DNA of 48,744 bases from Peptococcaceae bacterium (GCA_012517475.1 JAAYUV010000013.1:1-48744), one strand, 5' to 3'; counted from the first letter of the stretch, positions 19,664 to 27,499 are shown. Numbers and translations are program-made. The notes: generated by a model not told the origin, from the sequence alone.

Positions 19664-19708
19664 CTATAATATACAACTAATTATAGCACGTGTGAATATA
19701 CGTGTAAA
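19664..19708 (-). promoter_or_regulatory. Promoter and operator of the second hicAB pair
   Basis: On the minus strand TTTACA (complement of 19703-19708) and TATAAT (complement of 19680-19685) are 17 bases apart. CTATAAT at 19664-19670 and ATTATAG at 19680-19686 form a 7-bp inverted repeat over the -10, a likely HicB operator. Confidence 0.65.
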
Positions 19709-19719
19709 GAAGTGACGTC

Positions 19720-19791
19720 AGATAACGAGAATTGCCGAAACTTTGCAAAGGGGAAGGTACTTGTGATGCTTCGGCAATTCTCAAGATTATA
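19720..19791 (-). other. attC: attC-like recombination site 3 (degenerate)
   Basis: A perfect 13-bp stem, GAGAATTGCCGAA (19727-19739) with TTCGGCAATTCTC (19770-19782), is bracketed by AGATAAC (19720-19726) and GATTATA (19785-19791). In the cassette orientation the R' box reads GTTATCT. The outer box on the right is poor. Position upstream of hicAB promoter and spacing fit an attC at the border of the second cassette, but the evidence is weaker than for sites 1 and 2. Confidence 0.42.
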
Positions 19792-19919
19792 AAATCGCGC
19801 ACAGGAACGCGGCCACATCGTGTGGCGGATTTAGATAGGGAAAGAATTTGTGGTCAATAGAATGAATTTCAGATAAGACCGTCGATAAAGTCATCTTCAT
19901 CGACGGTCGATTACTCACA

Positions 19920-20264
19920 TCACAGCCTCTGCGCTATCTTCCCAAGTAACTGGCTTACCTCACTTTTATACTTTTCATGCGTTTCCGGATCCGCTGGGGC
20001 TATCTCGGTGAGTTCCTTGAGCAGTTCATCGAATCCTTTAACCATGTTATCGAAGTGAACGGCGACTTTGTTGGCGGACACCTTGGTTTGCGCGGCTTTG
20101 AGGTCTTTTTCCAGCGCGGCGATTCTCTCGGCGGATATGCCGTCTTTTTTGGCCGCGGCCAGCTCCTGCCGCAGTGTCCTGCTGTCGAAGGAGTCGAGCT
20201 GGTTGGACCTATTCAAAGCATAAAATTGCCGGCAAAGATGACTTTGTCGGCAGTATGGAATCAA
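19920..20264 (-). pseudogene. Gene fragment, coiled-coil C-terminus of unknown protein
   Basis: About 80 residues on the minus strand form a credible protein end: LRQELAAAKKDGISAERIAALE, then FDNMVKGFDELLKELTEI and a C-terminal helix, mostly helical and charged. The composition is more GC-rich than the surroundings, suggesting transfer. The apparent N-terminus runs into a hairpin at about 20229-20253 and has no ribosome binding site, so it looks like the remnant of a larger gene. I do not recognise the family. Confidence 0.4.
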
Positions 20265-20699
20265 GTTATGTTGCTTGAAAACGGTTTTGTCTTCAGTCTG
20301 GGAGGAGCAAATTTGCTCCTCTTATTTGATTATTTTTGTCCAAAAGAATTCTGTTTTGGTCTAATTATAGGGGCCGACCTCCTGTCGGCCTCTGTATTTG
20401 AGGGCGCGCGACTTTACATAACAGAATGTTTCCAAAATATGGTATAATATAAATGTGCTCTAACCAGACTTCGGGAGTTCACGGGACGTTAACTGACATG
20501 CTAAGCCTTGAATGGAAATAGAAGATGTGGGAAAAGGACAGTGGAGCGGAAGGAAAGATGAGGCCTTTATAGAGCCTTTTAAACATCCTAAAAACCGTAT
20601 TTTTCGGGAGAAAGTTGTAGAATAGGGATTTTCTGAAGGTATTGACTTGTAAGTTTGCAGGCATTTAAGACCACAAACTAATCTCTGACCACAAACTAG
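20265..20699. other. Non-coding stretch with hairpins and a tandem repeat
   Basis: A perfect 20-bp palindrome lies at 20302-20321 followed by TTATTTGATT, and a GGCCGAC/GTCGGCC hairpin lies at about 20371-20389; both could act as terminators. A TATAAT hexamer occurs near 20443 without a good -35. An 18-bp direct repeat beginning GACCACAAACTA occurs at 20669-20686 and 20687-20704, the second running into structured repeat copy 2. No gene is supported. Confidence 0.5.
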
Positions 20700-20909
20700 T
20701 CTCCGCAATGTATAGACAGCGTAAGCGGAGCACGGACGACGGCACAGGAAGTGCCTAGTGTCGAATGCGTCATGGATGACAAAGCAATCGACTGCGGAGA
20801 GCGGCTGTTTCGAAGCTCAGGAAGAGCTAGTGCCGCGGTGCCATGGATGGCAATGAGCGGCTCGCCATGGATGGCGCAATTTGCCGAAAGCGGCTATACA
20901 TTGCGGAGA
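20700..20909. repeat. Structured repeat, copy 2 (inverted relative to copy 1)
   Basis: A 210-bp element closed by a perfect 16-bp inverted repeat, TCTCCGCAATGTATAG at 20700-20715 with its complement at 20894-20909. Its first 100 bases are almost identical to the reverse complement of the right half of copy 1. On the plus strand five hairpins display GGA in the loop: 20741-20755 (AGGAA), 20769-20780 (TGGA), 20814-20828 (AGGAA), 20839-20852 (TGGA) and 20863-20876 (TGGA). The closing arms differ from copy 1 but still match each other. Confidence 0.85.
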
Positions 20910-20979
20910 CCTGCCCTGATAAAAGGAACTATGGCAATAACCCATTTCAAAAAGAGTCTTTTTATAAGATAAACCGAGT

Positions 20980-22107
20980 TTATTTTTGACTAAGAATATG
21001 ATGGTAAAAGGCGGTTGTATCTTTTGCCATTTTATCAATTGTAAATTCCAATGCTTTCTGCCGGGCATTGATTATGAAACGTCGGGATAAATCCGGATCA
21101 TTCAGCATCCGGCTGCAGGATTTCGCTAAATCAGCAGGATCGCCAGGGTTGGCAAGCAAAGCTTCGGAATTGTCTTGAAATAGTTCCGGAATCCCTCCTA
21201 CCCGGGAAGCAACAATGGGAATCTCGGCTTGTGCCGCTTCCAGAAGCACCAGACCCATTCCTTCAGATAAAGACGGAAGTACAAAAAGATCCATGGCCGG
21301 GAGGGTTTTCCACGCATCCGGGAGATAGCCTGCTAACGTGTAGGGGATTTGGTAGGAAATAAGAAGCCTTTCAAGCTGTTCATGGCTGGGTCCTTCCCCG
21401 ATGATGACCAGATGCAGGTCAGAACGATCCGTCATAAGGAGTTTCATCGCTTCAATCAGGAAGAGATGCCCTTTGACCGGATGTAATCGGCCAATAGATC
21501 CAACGAGTTTACAAGACGGAGAAATGTTCCACTTCTTGCGGAAATCGGAACGCATCTGCTCCCGGCAAGAAAAGTCTAGACGATTTACCCCGTTATAAAT
21601 GGTTTTGGCAGGTAATTTTAATCCTTGATGATTCAGGCGAAAAGCAAGGTTCTCTTGAATATTGGCCGAAACAGCAATAAATCCTGATGTCAATGGCAAG
21701 GTGAGATTGTCGATCTTCAGGGCAGCTTGTCCTTTCCAAACAGCGGGATAGTCCCATTCCGGTAAGCTATGGACAGTAGAAATGCAAGGCAAAGAGGAGA
21801 TTTTAGCAGCCAGCCTGCCAACAAGATTGGCACGTGTTCCATGGCAGTGGATTAGATCAATTCTGTGAATCCTGCAAGACTTTACAATTTGAAATATTGG
21901 AAAGATATCCAGAGCAAAGCGCATAGGGAAGACAATGCTTTCAATCCCCAAAGACCGGGCCAAAGCGGCAAAAGGGGATTTCTTAACAAGACAGCCCAAT
22001 ACTGCAAAAATATCTTCCTGGGAAGAATGGCGTAAGAGATTGAGAACATGATGTTCTGCACCGCCTAGCTCTCCACCGCCTATCAAGTGCATGACGCGGA
22101 TTGTCAT
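20980..22107 (-). CDS. Glycosyltransferase family 4 protein
   Basis: A retaining GT-B glycosyltransferase of about 375 residues. The N-terminal domain begins MTIRVMHLIGGGELGGAEHHVLNLL, the usual glycine-rich start. The C-terminal donor-binding domain has GSIGRLHPVKGHLFLIEAM, then LVIIGEGPSHEQLE and the E-x7-E motif in PSLSEGMGLVLLEAAQAEIPIVAS. I chose ATG 22107, which has GGGGGG 10 bases upstream, over a TTG at 22125. It is divergent from the O-antigen-ligase-like gene. Its substrate is unknown; surface polysaccharide is the likely product. Confidence 0.9.
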   Translation of the reverse strand: MTIRVMHLIGGGELGGAEHHVLNLLRHSSQEDIFAVLGCLVKKSPFAALARSLGIESIVFPMRFALDIFPIFQIVKSCRIHRIDLIHCHGTRANLVGRLAAKISSLPCISTVHSLPEWDYPAVWKGQAALKIDNLTLPLTSGFIAVSANIQENLAFRLNHQGLKLPAKTIYNGVNRLDFSCREQMRSDFRKKWNISPSCKLVGSIGRLHPVKGHLFLIEAMKLLMTDRSDLHLVIIGEGPSHEQLERLLISYQIPYTLAGYLPDAWKTLPAMDLFVLPSLSEGMGLVLLEAAQAEIPIVASRVGGIPELFQDNSEALLANPGDPADLAKSCSRMLNDPDLSRRFIINARQKALEFTIDKMAKDTTAFYHHILSQK

Positions 22108-22203
22108 ATCCTTATATCCCCCCAAACGTTCGCATAAATTTCCTATTTTACAATAAATATGATAGAGAAATATGTTTGGACTTGCAAGTCATGCGGAGGG
22201 GTA

Positions 22204-23388
22204 ATGTTTCTTTCATGGCGGGAAGAAGACGTATTAACAGGGTTTATGTTCCTGGGCCTTATCTGTCATGGAATATTCTTTGCCCGGGAATGGCTTATTT
22301 TCGGGGCAATGCTCATTATATACCTGCTCATCCGTTGGGCCCAACGGGTTGGCCGCAGTAAAAATAGTAAAAGAAAATTTGGTGTCTCATCTAAGAATTT
22401 GGTTGGGCCGATCAGTATTTTTTGCCTGCTAATTATATTTTCTCTTATCGGTCTGCTTCATCCGGTCAGAAAAATCGAAGGATGGCTCGAAGCTTTTAAA
22501 TGGTTAATATTTTTGTTGGCTTATCTTTGGGGAAGACAGCTGGCAGTCCGGGAAGAAATGAAAGATATTGTACTCAATAGAATGATAATTACAGCATTGA
22601 TCAGTACACTTTTGGCTTGGCTGCCAGGAAGTGAGATGATTTGGGCTCCTGGGATTCCTGAGGATGGAAGGTTTGCATCTACATGGGGATATGCCAATGC
22701 GGCAGCCAGTTTTCTCGGCTGCCAATTACTCCTTTTACACAAGGACCGTAAAATAAAAATACCGTATCTGACTGTTTTTATGATCAGCATGATAAGTACA
22801 GGATCCAGGGCAGCAATAGCACTTGTTATAGTTTTCTGGGTATTGCTTATTCTGAAAAGAATACATCTAAAATTGATAATAGATTTTAAGCCTCCCAAAC
22901 TAAAAGAACTCGGTTTTTGGTTTTCGGTACTGGCTATCATGATCATTATGATTCAACAAACGGGTATGCGGTATCAGGATTCAGTACAACATCTTTTAAA
23001 TTGGACACAGACCACCTTTTCGGAGAGATTGCTATACTACGCCGACTGTTTAAAACTTGCACAGACAGCTCATTTTTTACCGCAGGCAGGAGGGTGGCTT
23101 GCTTTCCCTTTCATTCAGACCATACCCTATTTTACGCTTTATCCCCACTCTTCAATTTTCCAGGTCCTGCTCAACCAGGGTTTGGCAGGAGTAATATTAT
23201 TATCTTTTTGGGCATGCAAAGGAATAAAACAGTATATCTTTGATCTTCGGAACAGCAGCGATTTGACAAATATTTGCAGCAAAACCGCTGTCCTCTACTT
23301 AGGAATACACAGCCTGCTGGATGTTGATTTTTCCTTCGGTATTTTGGGCGTAGTGTTTTGGCTACTGGCAGGAATAAATAGCAGATGA
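22204..23388 (+). CDS. O-antigen ligase/polymerase-like membrane protein
   Basis: A polytopic membrane protein of about 394 residues with around ten hydrophobic segments. A central segment GRFASTWGYANAAASFLGCQLLL and a large extracytoplasmic loop before PYFTLYPHSSIFQVLLNQGLAG match the Wzy/WaaL (O-antigen ligase) type, including the conserved H near the end of the loop (YPHS). The ATG at 22204 has a GGAGGGG site, whereas an upstream ATG at 22159 does not. With the divergent glycosyltransferase it probably makes or attaches a surface glycan. Confidence 0.75.
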   Translation: MFLSWREEDVLTGFMFLGLICHGIFFAREWLIFGAMLIIYLLIRWAQRVGRSKNSKRKFGVSSKNLVGPISIFCLLIIFSLIGLLHPVRKIEGWLEAFKWLIFLLAYLWGRQLAVREEMKDIVLNRMIITALISTLLAWLPGSEMIWAPGIPEDGRFASTWGYANAAASFLGCQLLLLHKDRKIKIPYLTVFMISMISTGSRAAIALVIVFWVLLILKRIHLKLIIDFKPPKLKELGFWFSVLAIMIIMIQQTGMRYQDSVQHLLNWTQTTFSERLLYYADCLKLAQTAHFLPQAGGWLAFPFIQTIPYFTLYPHSSIFQVLLNQGLAGVILLSFWACKGIKQYIFDLRNSSDLTNICSKTAVLYLGIHSLLDVDFSFGILGVVFWLLAGINSR

Positions 23389-23428
23389 ACCATATTCTCA
23401 CCTGCAGCATATCTTAAAAAAAAGGCAG

Positions 23429-23839
23429 GTGAATTATTTGCATATTGCGGTTTACTTATTATTCTGGGGAATGATACTGGGTCTATGGATATTTGCAGGA
23501 AAGTTTGAGTGGATCATTCCGGATTATCTGGCTGTAGGTATTCGGGGTATGAGCAGCAAAAAACACGAGAACTTGTTCCAGGATGCATTGGTTCTTAACT
23601 TTGAAACAAGAGAATTTATTCAGGATGACATAGAAAAGGAAATCTACGTCATCAGAAGATCAACCGGGAAAAAAAATCAACCCATCGTCATGAATGTAAA
23701 AATTCATGGGACAGAAAATTTCCTGGAAAAGGATGAGAAAGAAAAGGCCAAACAACGCCTCGAAAAGCGTTTTCCGGGTCTTGTCGTGAACTATACAAAT
23801 GGAGAGGGGGAAAAAGATGCTGTTTTATACACTGATTAA
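23429..23839 (+). CDS. Unknown membrane-anchored protein before comFA
   Basis: I do not recognise this protein of about 136 residues. It has one N-terminal membrane helix (about residues 7-27) and a charged soluble domain (NFETREFIQDDIEKEIYVIRR, later DEKEKAKQRLEKRF). The GTG at 23429 is listed; a TTG at 23438 with AGGTGA 5 bases upstream is an alternative start. Its 3' end overlaps comFA by 23 bases, so the two are translationally linked, which hints at a link with DNA uptake or an envelope role. Confidence 0.6.
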   Translation: MNYLHIAVYLLFWGMILGLWIFAGKFEWIIPDYLAVGIRGMSSKKHENLFQDALVLNFETREFIQDDIEKEIYVIRRSTGKKNQPIVMNVKIHGTENFLEKDEKEKAKQRLEKRFPGLVVNYTNGEGEKDAVLYTD

Positions 23840-25559
23840 TGATAGCGGAGAAGTCCGCTTTTCCCCGGCTCCTGAGGTGGACAAGCTGTTAGGGAATGTT
23901 ACGGTATTAAATCTAAGGCTTCCGCTGGAGGTTTTATGGAGAAATCTGGAGGAAATTATTCACATAAAGCCATCGGAAATTCCAACTCCTTTGGAAGAAT
24001 TAAAAAGCAGAATAGTTAATCGGCTGAAGCCAGCCCTGGAAAAAGAGGGTAATCTCAATATAGAAGAATTCGAATGGGACACCCCTGATACCAATGATAA
24101 AATAACAAACGAAAAATGCAGGTTGGTTCTGGGAAACGAAAGGCTGTTTACAGATTTTATAGCTAGAGTTCAAGGCAGGCAGCTGGCGGAAGGTGAACTC
24201 ACATCTCTGCGGGGAAGTATGCATTGCGATGAGCAAACCATTACGGTACTGATGCAGAAGGCGGTATTAACCAATCACCATGTATGGGTGCCGGCGATAA
24301 GGAGAATTAAAGGGTACTGGGTATGTCAACGCTGCGGAAGTATACATTGTCAGGAGTGGACTTCTATTTACGGCTATGCCGCCACCTGTCAAGAGTGTAA
24401 AAGCATTGGTCCGCTTAACTCTCTTCAAGTGCTCTTTCGCTGTCAGCCCCTACAAAACCAAAATCCCCAAAAAGTTAAACACCATACATATCCGTTTGAT
24501 TTTAGCCCGTCACAAAAAAGAGCGGCGGAGCAATTACTTGAGCTTAGCCAAAAAGACGGAGTACATGAAATACTTGTTTGGGCCGCTTGCGGCGCTGGAA
24601 AAACAGAGGTTAGTTTTCCTGCAATTCGCAAGTATCTCAGCGAAGGGAAAAGAGTATTATTTGCCGCTCCCAGACAAGATGTGGTTCATGATGTCCAGCT
24701 GAGGCTGCAAAGGAGCTTTCCGGATCATATGGTAAAAATACTCAGCGGGGCAGCAGCTCCGGACTGGGAAGATTCCTTACTTATCGTGGCAACAACACAC
24801 CAGCTCTTACGGTTCTATCGAGCTTTCAGTCTGGTTGTTTTCGATGAAATGGATGCGTATCCCTATGCCGGGAACAAGATATTGGAATTCGGTTTAAAGC
24901 AGGCTATAAGAGAGGATGGGAGACTGATCTATTTAACGGCAACTCCATCGGAGGAACTATTAAAAAAATTTGGGCAAGAGGACTTCCCGGTAATTCGGTT
25001 GCCCCTGAGATATCATGGAAGACCGGTTCCAATTCCGGAATGGATAGAGGTGAACTTTCCGGATAAGAATCTCAAAAACTTAGAGCTTAGCGATAAACCA
25101 TATTTTATTACCCTGAGCAAAGTCTTGCGGGAATTGGCCCAAGACGGCCCGTTGCTGGTCTTTGTACCAACCATTTCACTGGTTCCTATCTGGACAGAAA
25201 TTCTAAAGAAAGTCTTCAGCAACAAAAGGGTAGAAGGTAGTTGGAGCTCAGACCCTCACAGAAGGACAAAAGTAAGCAGTTTTTTGAAAGGAAGCTGTGA
25301 TGTGTTTATCTGCACTTCAATATTGGAACGAGGGATTACTGTGAATAAGGTGCAGGTGGCTGTTCTCTTTGCCCATCATGAGCAATATGATATAAGATCT
25401 TTGGTTCAGATGGCAGGCCGGACAGGGAGAACTTCAGAAAATCCGACAGGAAGAGCGGTTTTCTTTGCGCCAAGGAAAACCAGAGAGATGATAAGAGCAA
25501 TAGACTGGATCAGAGAGCAGAATTCCATCGCGAAAGGGGGATCCTTCCATGAAGAGTGA
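23817..25559 (+). CDS. comFA: ComFA-like DEAD-box DNA helicase/translocase
   Basis: A superfamily 2 ATPase of about 580 residues, related to ComFA, which drives single-stranded DNA import during transformation at the inner face of the membrane. A zinc-binding four-cysteine motif is present (VCQRCGSIHC, later CQEC, around residues 170-195). Helicase motifs follow: Walker A AACGAGKTE, DEMD box in VVFDEMDAYP, TATP, and motif VI QMAGRTGRT. The ATG at 23817 has GGAGAGGGGG in front; an ATG at 23799 lacks a site. It overlaps comFC by 11 bases. Confidence 0.92.
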   Translation: MLFYTLINDSGEVRFSPAPEVDKLLGNVTVLNLRLPLEVLWRNLEEIIHIKPSEIPTPLEELKSRIVNRLKPALEKEGNLNIEEFEWDTPDTNDKITNEKCRLVLGNERLFTDFIARVQGRQLAEGELTSLRGSMHCDEQTITVLMQKAVLTNHHVWVPAIRRIKGYWVCQRCGSIHCQEWTSIYGYAATCQECKSIGPLNSLQVLFRCQPLQNQNPQKVKHHTYPFDFSPSQKRAAEQLLELSQKDGVHEILVWAACGAGKTEVSFPAIRKYLSEGKRVLFAAPRQDVVHDVQLRLQRSFPDHMVKILSGAAAPDWEDSLLIVATTHQLLRFYRAFSLVVFDEMDAYPYAGNKILEFGLKQAIREDGRLIYLTATPSEELLKKFGQEDFPVIRLPLRYHGRPVPIPEWIEVNFPDKNLKNLELSDKPYFITLSKVLRELAQDGPLLVFVPTISLVPIWTEILKKVFSNKRVEGSWSSDPHRRTKVSSFLKGSCDVFICTSILERGITVNKVQVAVLFAHHEQYDIRSLVQMAGRTGRTSENPTGRAVFFAPRKTREMIRAIDWIREQNSIAKGGSFHEE

Positions 25560-26274
25560 AGTAGTCCCTATGATCAAAAAACTGGGGTCTTTACTCTGGT
25601 ATGATCAAGAGGAAAGCTGTTTGCTTTGTTCGGCAAAGTCAGTGGAGCCTATATGTTCGGGCTGCAGGGAGGAGTACTTTCAGCCTCGAAGCAGCCGGTG
25701 TCCTTCATGTGGAAAGCTTATCGGAAATTTGTCCGAAAGGTGTAAGGATTGTTCATCCGGAATAGGCCCCAAAACGCTGGACAAGGTTGTCTCGTTAGGC
25801 TATTACGGAGGAGCATGGCGGGATTTGATATGTAACGTAAAATATAAGGGGCAGCCCTATCTGCTCTTGCGCTTATCGGATTATATGATCTCCTGTACGG
25901 TGAATAATCTCCCGCCCCCCGATGCGGTTGTACCTATCCCCATGCATCCCAATAAACTTGCGGAAAGAGGGTTTAATCAAACAGAAGTATTAGCGTCAAT
26001 TCTATCCGGGAAACTGGGAATACAGTTACGTCATTACCTTATCAGAACCAAAGATACCGCCCCTCAAACTTCTTTAGGAAGAAACGAACGGATTCAAAAT
26101 CTTCGGGGGGTATTTCAGGTTAAGGAAGGGGTAAAGCTTAAAGACAAAATTATTTGGCTGGTGGATGATGTCATTACAACAGGAGCAACTCTGGGGGAAA
26201 GTGCAAAAATACTAAAGGAAAATGGCGTAAAAGAAATTTACGCTTTCTGTCTTGGAGCAGGAAAAGAGGAATAA
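25549..26274 (+). CDS. comFC: ComFC-like phosphoribosyltransferase-fold protein
   Basis: A 241-residue protein of the ComF/GntX family, which accompanies ComFA in transformation of single-stranded DNA. The N-terminus has a zinc ribbon with Cys pairs (CLLC, CSGC, CPSC, CKDC within residues about 24-65). The C-terminal half has a type I PRTase fold with the PRPP-type loop WLVDDVITTGATL and the segment AVVPIPMHPNKLAERGFNQTEVLA typical of ComF. The start lies within the last codons of comFA. Confidence 0.92.
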   Translation: MKSEVVPMIKKLGSLLWYDQEESCLLCSAKSVEPICSGCREEYFQPRSSRCPSCGKLIGNLSERCKDCSSGIGPKTLDKVVSLGYYGGAWRDLICNVKYKGQPYLLLRLSDYMISCTVNNLPPPDAVVPIPMHPNKLAERGFNQTEVLASILSGKLGIQLRHYLIRTKDTAPQTSLGRNERIQNLRGVFQVKEGVKLKDKIIWLVDDVITTGATLGESAKILKENGVKEIYAFCLGAGKEE

Positions 26275-26396
26275 TGACCAAGGAAATAATATAATCAAGA
26301 TTTTTGGCGGAAAGAATAATAAATCCGCGAAAAGTAGTAGGACCATGGAACCAATTCCGGTTGGGATAAGCGACAGAAAAATTTCTGCCCACAAAT

Positions 26397-26472
26397 TTAT
26401 CCACATCCAAAGGGGGAAAATCAACCCCAAAAATGAAAGTTATCAACAATATCCACAGGGTGCTGTGTATAA
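26397..26472. promoter_or_regulatory. Cluster of DnaA boxes
   Basis: Four DnaA-box-like 9-mers lie within 76 bases of a 353-base intergenic region: TTATCCACA (26397-26405, perfect), TTATCAACA (26440-26448, one mismatch), ATATCCACA (26449-26457, one mismatch) and TTATACACA on the minus strand (26464-26472, perfect to TTATNCACA). The rest of the region 26275-26627 holds nothing else that I can name. The region could titrate DnaA or regulate the next transporter gene. Confidence 0.6.
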
Positions 26473-26627
26473 CTTTGGAGGTATTTGAAACCAACAAAAT
26501 CCCCGAATATATTTTGAAATCAAAAATGGCTGCCCAGTATTGTAGAAAATATGAAGGAGATGTATAATTATTCATCAGAAAGAAGGTTGTCCAACCACAA
26601 AAAAGGGTAATGAAAGGAAGGGGAAAA

Positions 26628-27425
26628 ATGAAGAAAGGTCTTCGTATCGCTTTAATTGTGATGCTCGTCGTCAGCCTGGTCGCTGTAGCAGGCTGCGGAA
26701 GCAGTACTCCGGCTCCCACCCCGGCTCCAACACCAGCTCCTGCGGAAGTAAAGGTACTTAAAGTTGGATCGGATGTCGCTTATGCACCTTTTGAGTTTTT
26801 TGACGAAAAACAAAAGGCAACAGGTTTTGATATTGATCTGATTAATGCAATCGCGGAAGATTTAGGGTATAAGACTCAAATCGAAACTTCTGCCTTTGAC
26901 GGCTTGATCCCGTCCCTCCAGGCAGGAAAATATGATTGCGTCATTTCCGCAATGACAATTACCCCCGAACGTGCAAAAAGTGTTAAATTCAGTGACCCTT
27001 ACTTTAAAGCAGTTCAATATATTGCTTTCAAAAAGGGCGGAAAATACCAAAAAATTGCTGACCTCAAAGGTAAAAAAGTCGGTGTTCAGCTGAACACAAC
27101 AGGCCAATTTGCTGTTGAAGATAAAGGGATTACTACAAAGAAATTTGATACTACTCCCGATGCTTTGAATGCGCTCCTTATTGGCGGAGTCGATGTCGTT
27201 GTAGCTGACAACCAGCCGGTACTTAGCTTCATTGAAGCCAATAAAGCAGGTAATATTGAATGTGTTACAGCAGACACTGCAGACGAATTCTACGGAATCG
27301 CATTTAAAATTGATAACACCCAATTAGCAGATAAAGTAAATGCTACTCTTAAGAAATTCAAAGAAAACGGCAAATATGCCGAAATCTACAAGAAATGGTT
27401 TAAGGGAGAAATTCCTAAATTCTAA
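26628..27425 (+). CDS. Amino-acid ABC transporter substrate-binding lipoprotein
   Basis: An extracytoplasmic solute-binding protein of family 3 (polar amino acids such as glutamine, arginine or histidine), about 265 residues. It has a lipoprotein signal with lipobox VAGC, Cys23 from the chosen start, and then a proline/alanine/threonine linker. The domain motifs are typical: GSDVAYAPFEFFDEKQKATGFDIDL, the signature region AITPERAKSVKFSDPY-like (here MTITPERAKSVKFSDPY), and GKKVGVQLNTTGQ. The ATG at 26628 follows AGGAAGGGG; the ATG at 26610 has no site. Confidence 0.93.
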   Translation: MKKGLRIALIVMLVVSLVAVAGCGSSTPAPTPAPTPAPAEVKVLKVGSDVAYAPFEFFDEKQKATGFDIDLINAIAEDLGYKTQIETSAFDGLIPSLQAGKYDCVISAMTITPERAKSVKFSDPYFKAVQYIAFKKGGKYQKIADLKGKKVGVQLNTTGQFAVEDKGITTKKFDTTPDALNALLIGGVDVVVADNQPVLSFIEANKAGNIECVTADTADEFYGIAFKIDNTQLADKVNATLKKFKENGKYAEIYKKWFKGEIPKF

Positions 27426-27467
27426 GATAAATCTTTACTTGTAAATACTTTTTGTTCATATACCAGG

Positions 27468-27499
27468 AAGGCTGTCTATTATATCGGACAGCCTTTTAT
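27468..27499 (+). terminator. Intrinsic terminator after the binding-protein gene
   Basis: AAGGCTGTC (27468-27476) pairs with GACAGCCTT (27487-27495), followed by TTATTT. The binding-protein gene is therefore probably transcribed apart from its permease. The remaining bases to 27740 hold only the promoter listed next. Confidence 0.82.

Noticed and set aside
16000-20460. Integron integrase gene near the attC sites
   Set aside because: No tyrosine recombinase-like frame on either strand in the island; hence the array is described as integrase-free.
20751-20972. Open frame of 73 codons across structured repeat copy 2
   Set aside because: It runs through the hairpins and out past the inverted repeat; no protein-like composition and no conservation of the frame between copies.
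26397-26472. Chromosomal replication origin
   Set aside because: There are DnaA boxes but no AT-rich unwinding element of note nearby and no dnaA, dnaN, rpmH or parAB genes; a secondary DnaA-binding region is more likely.
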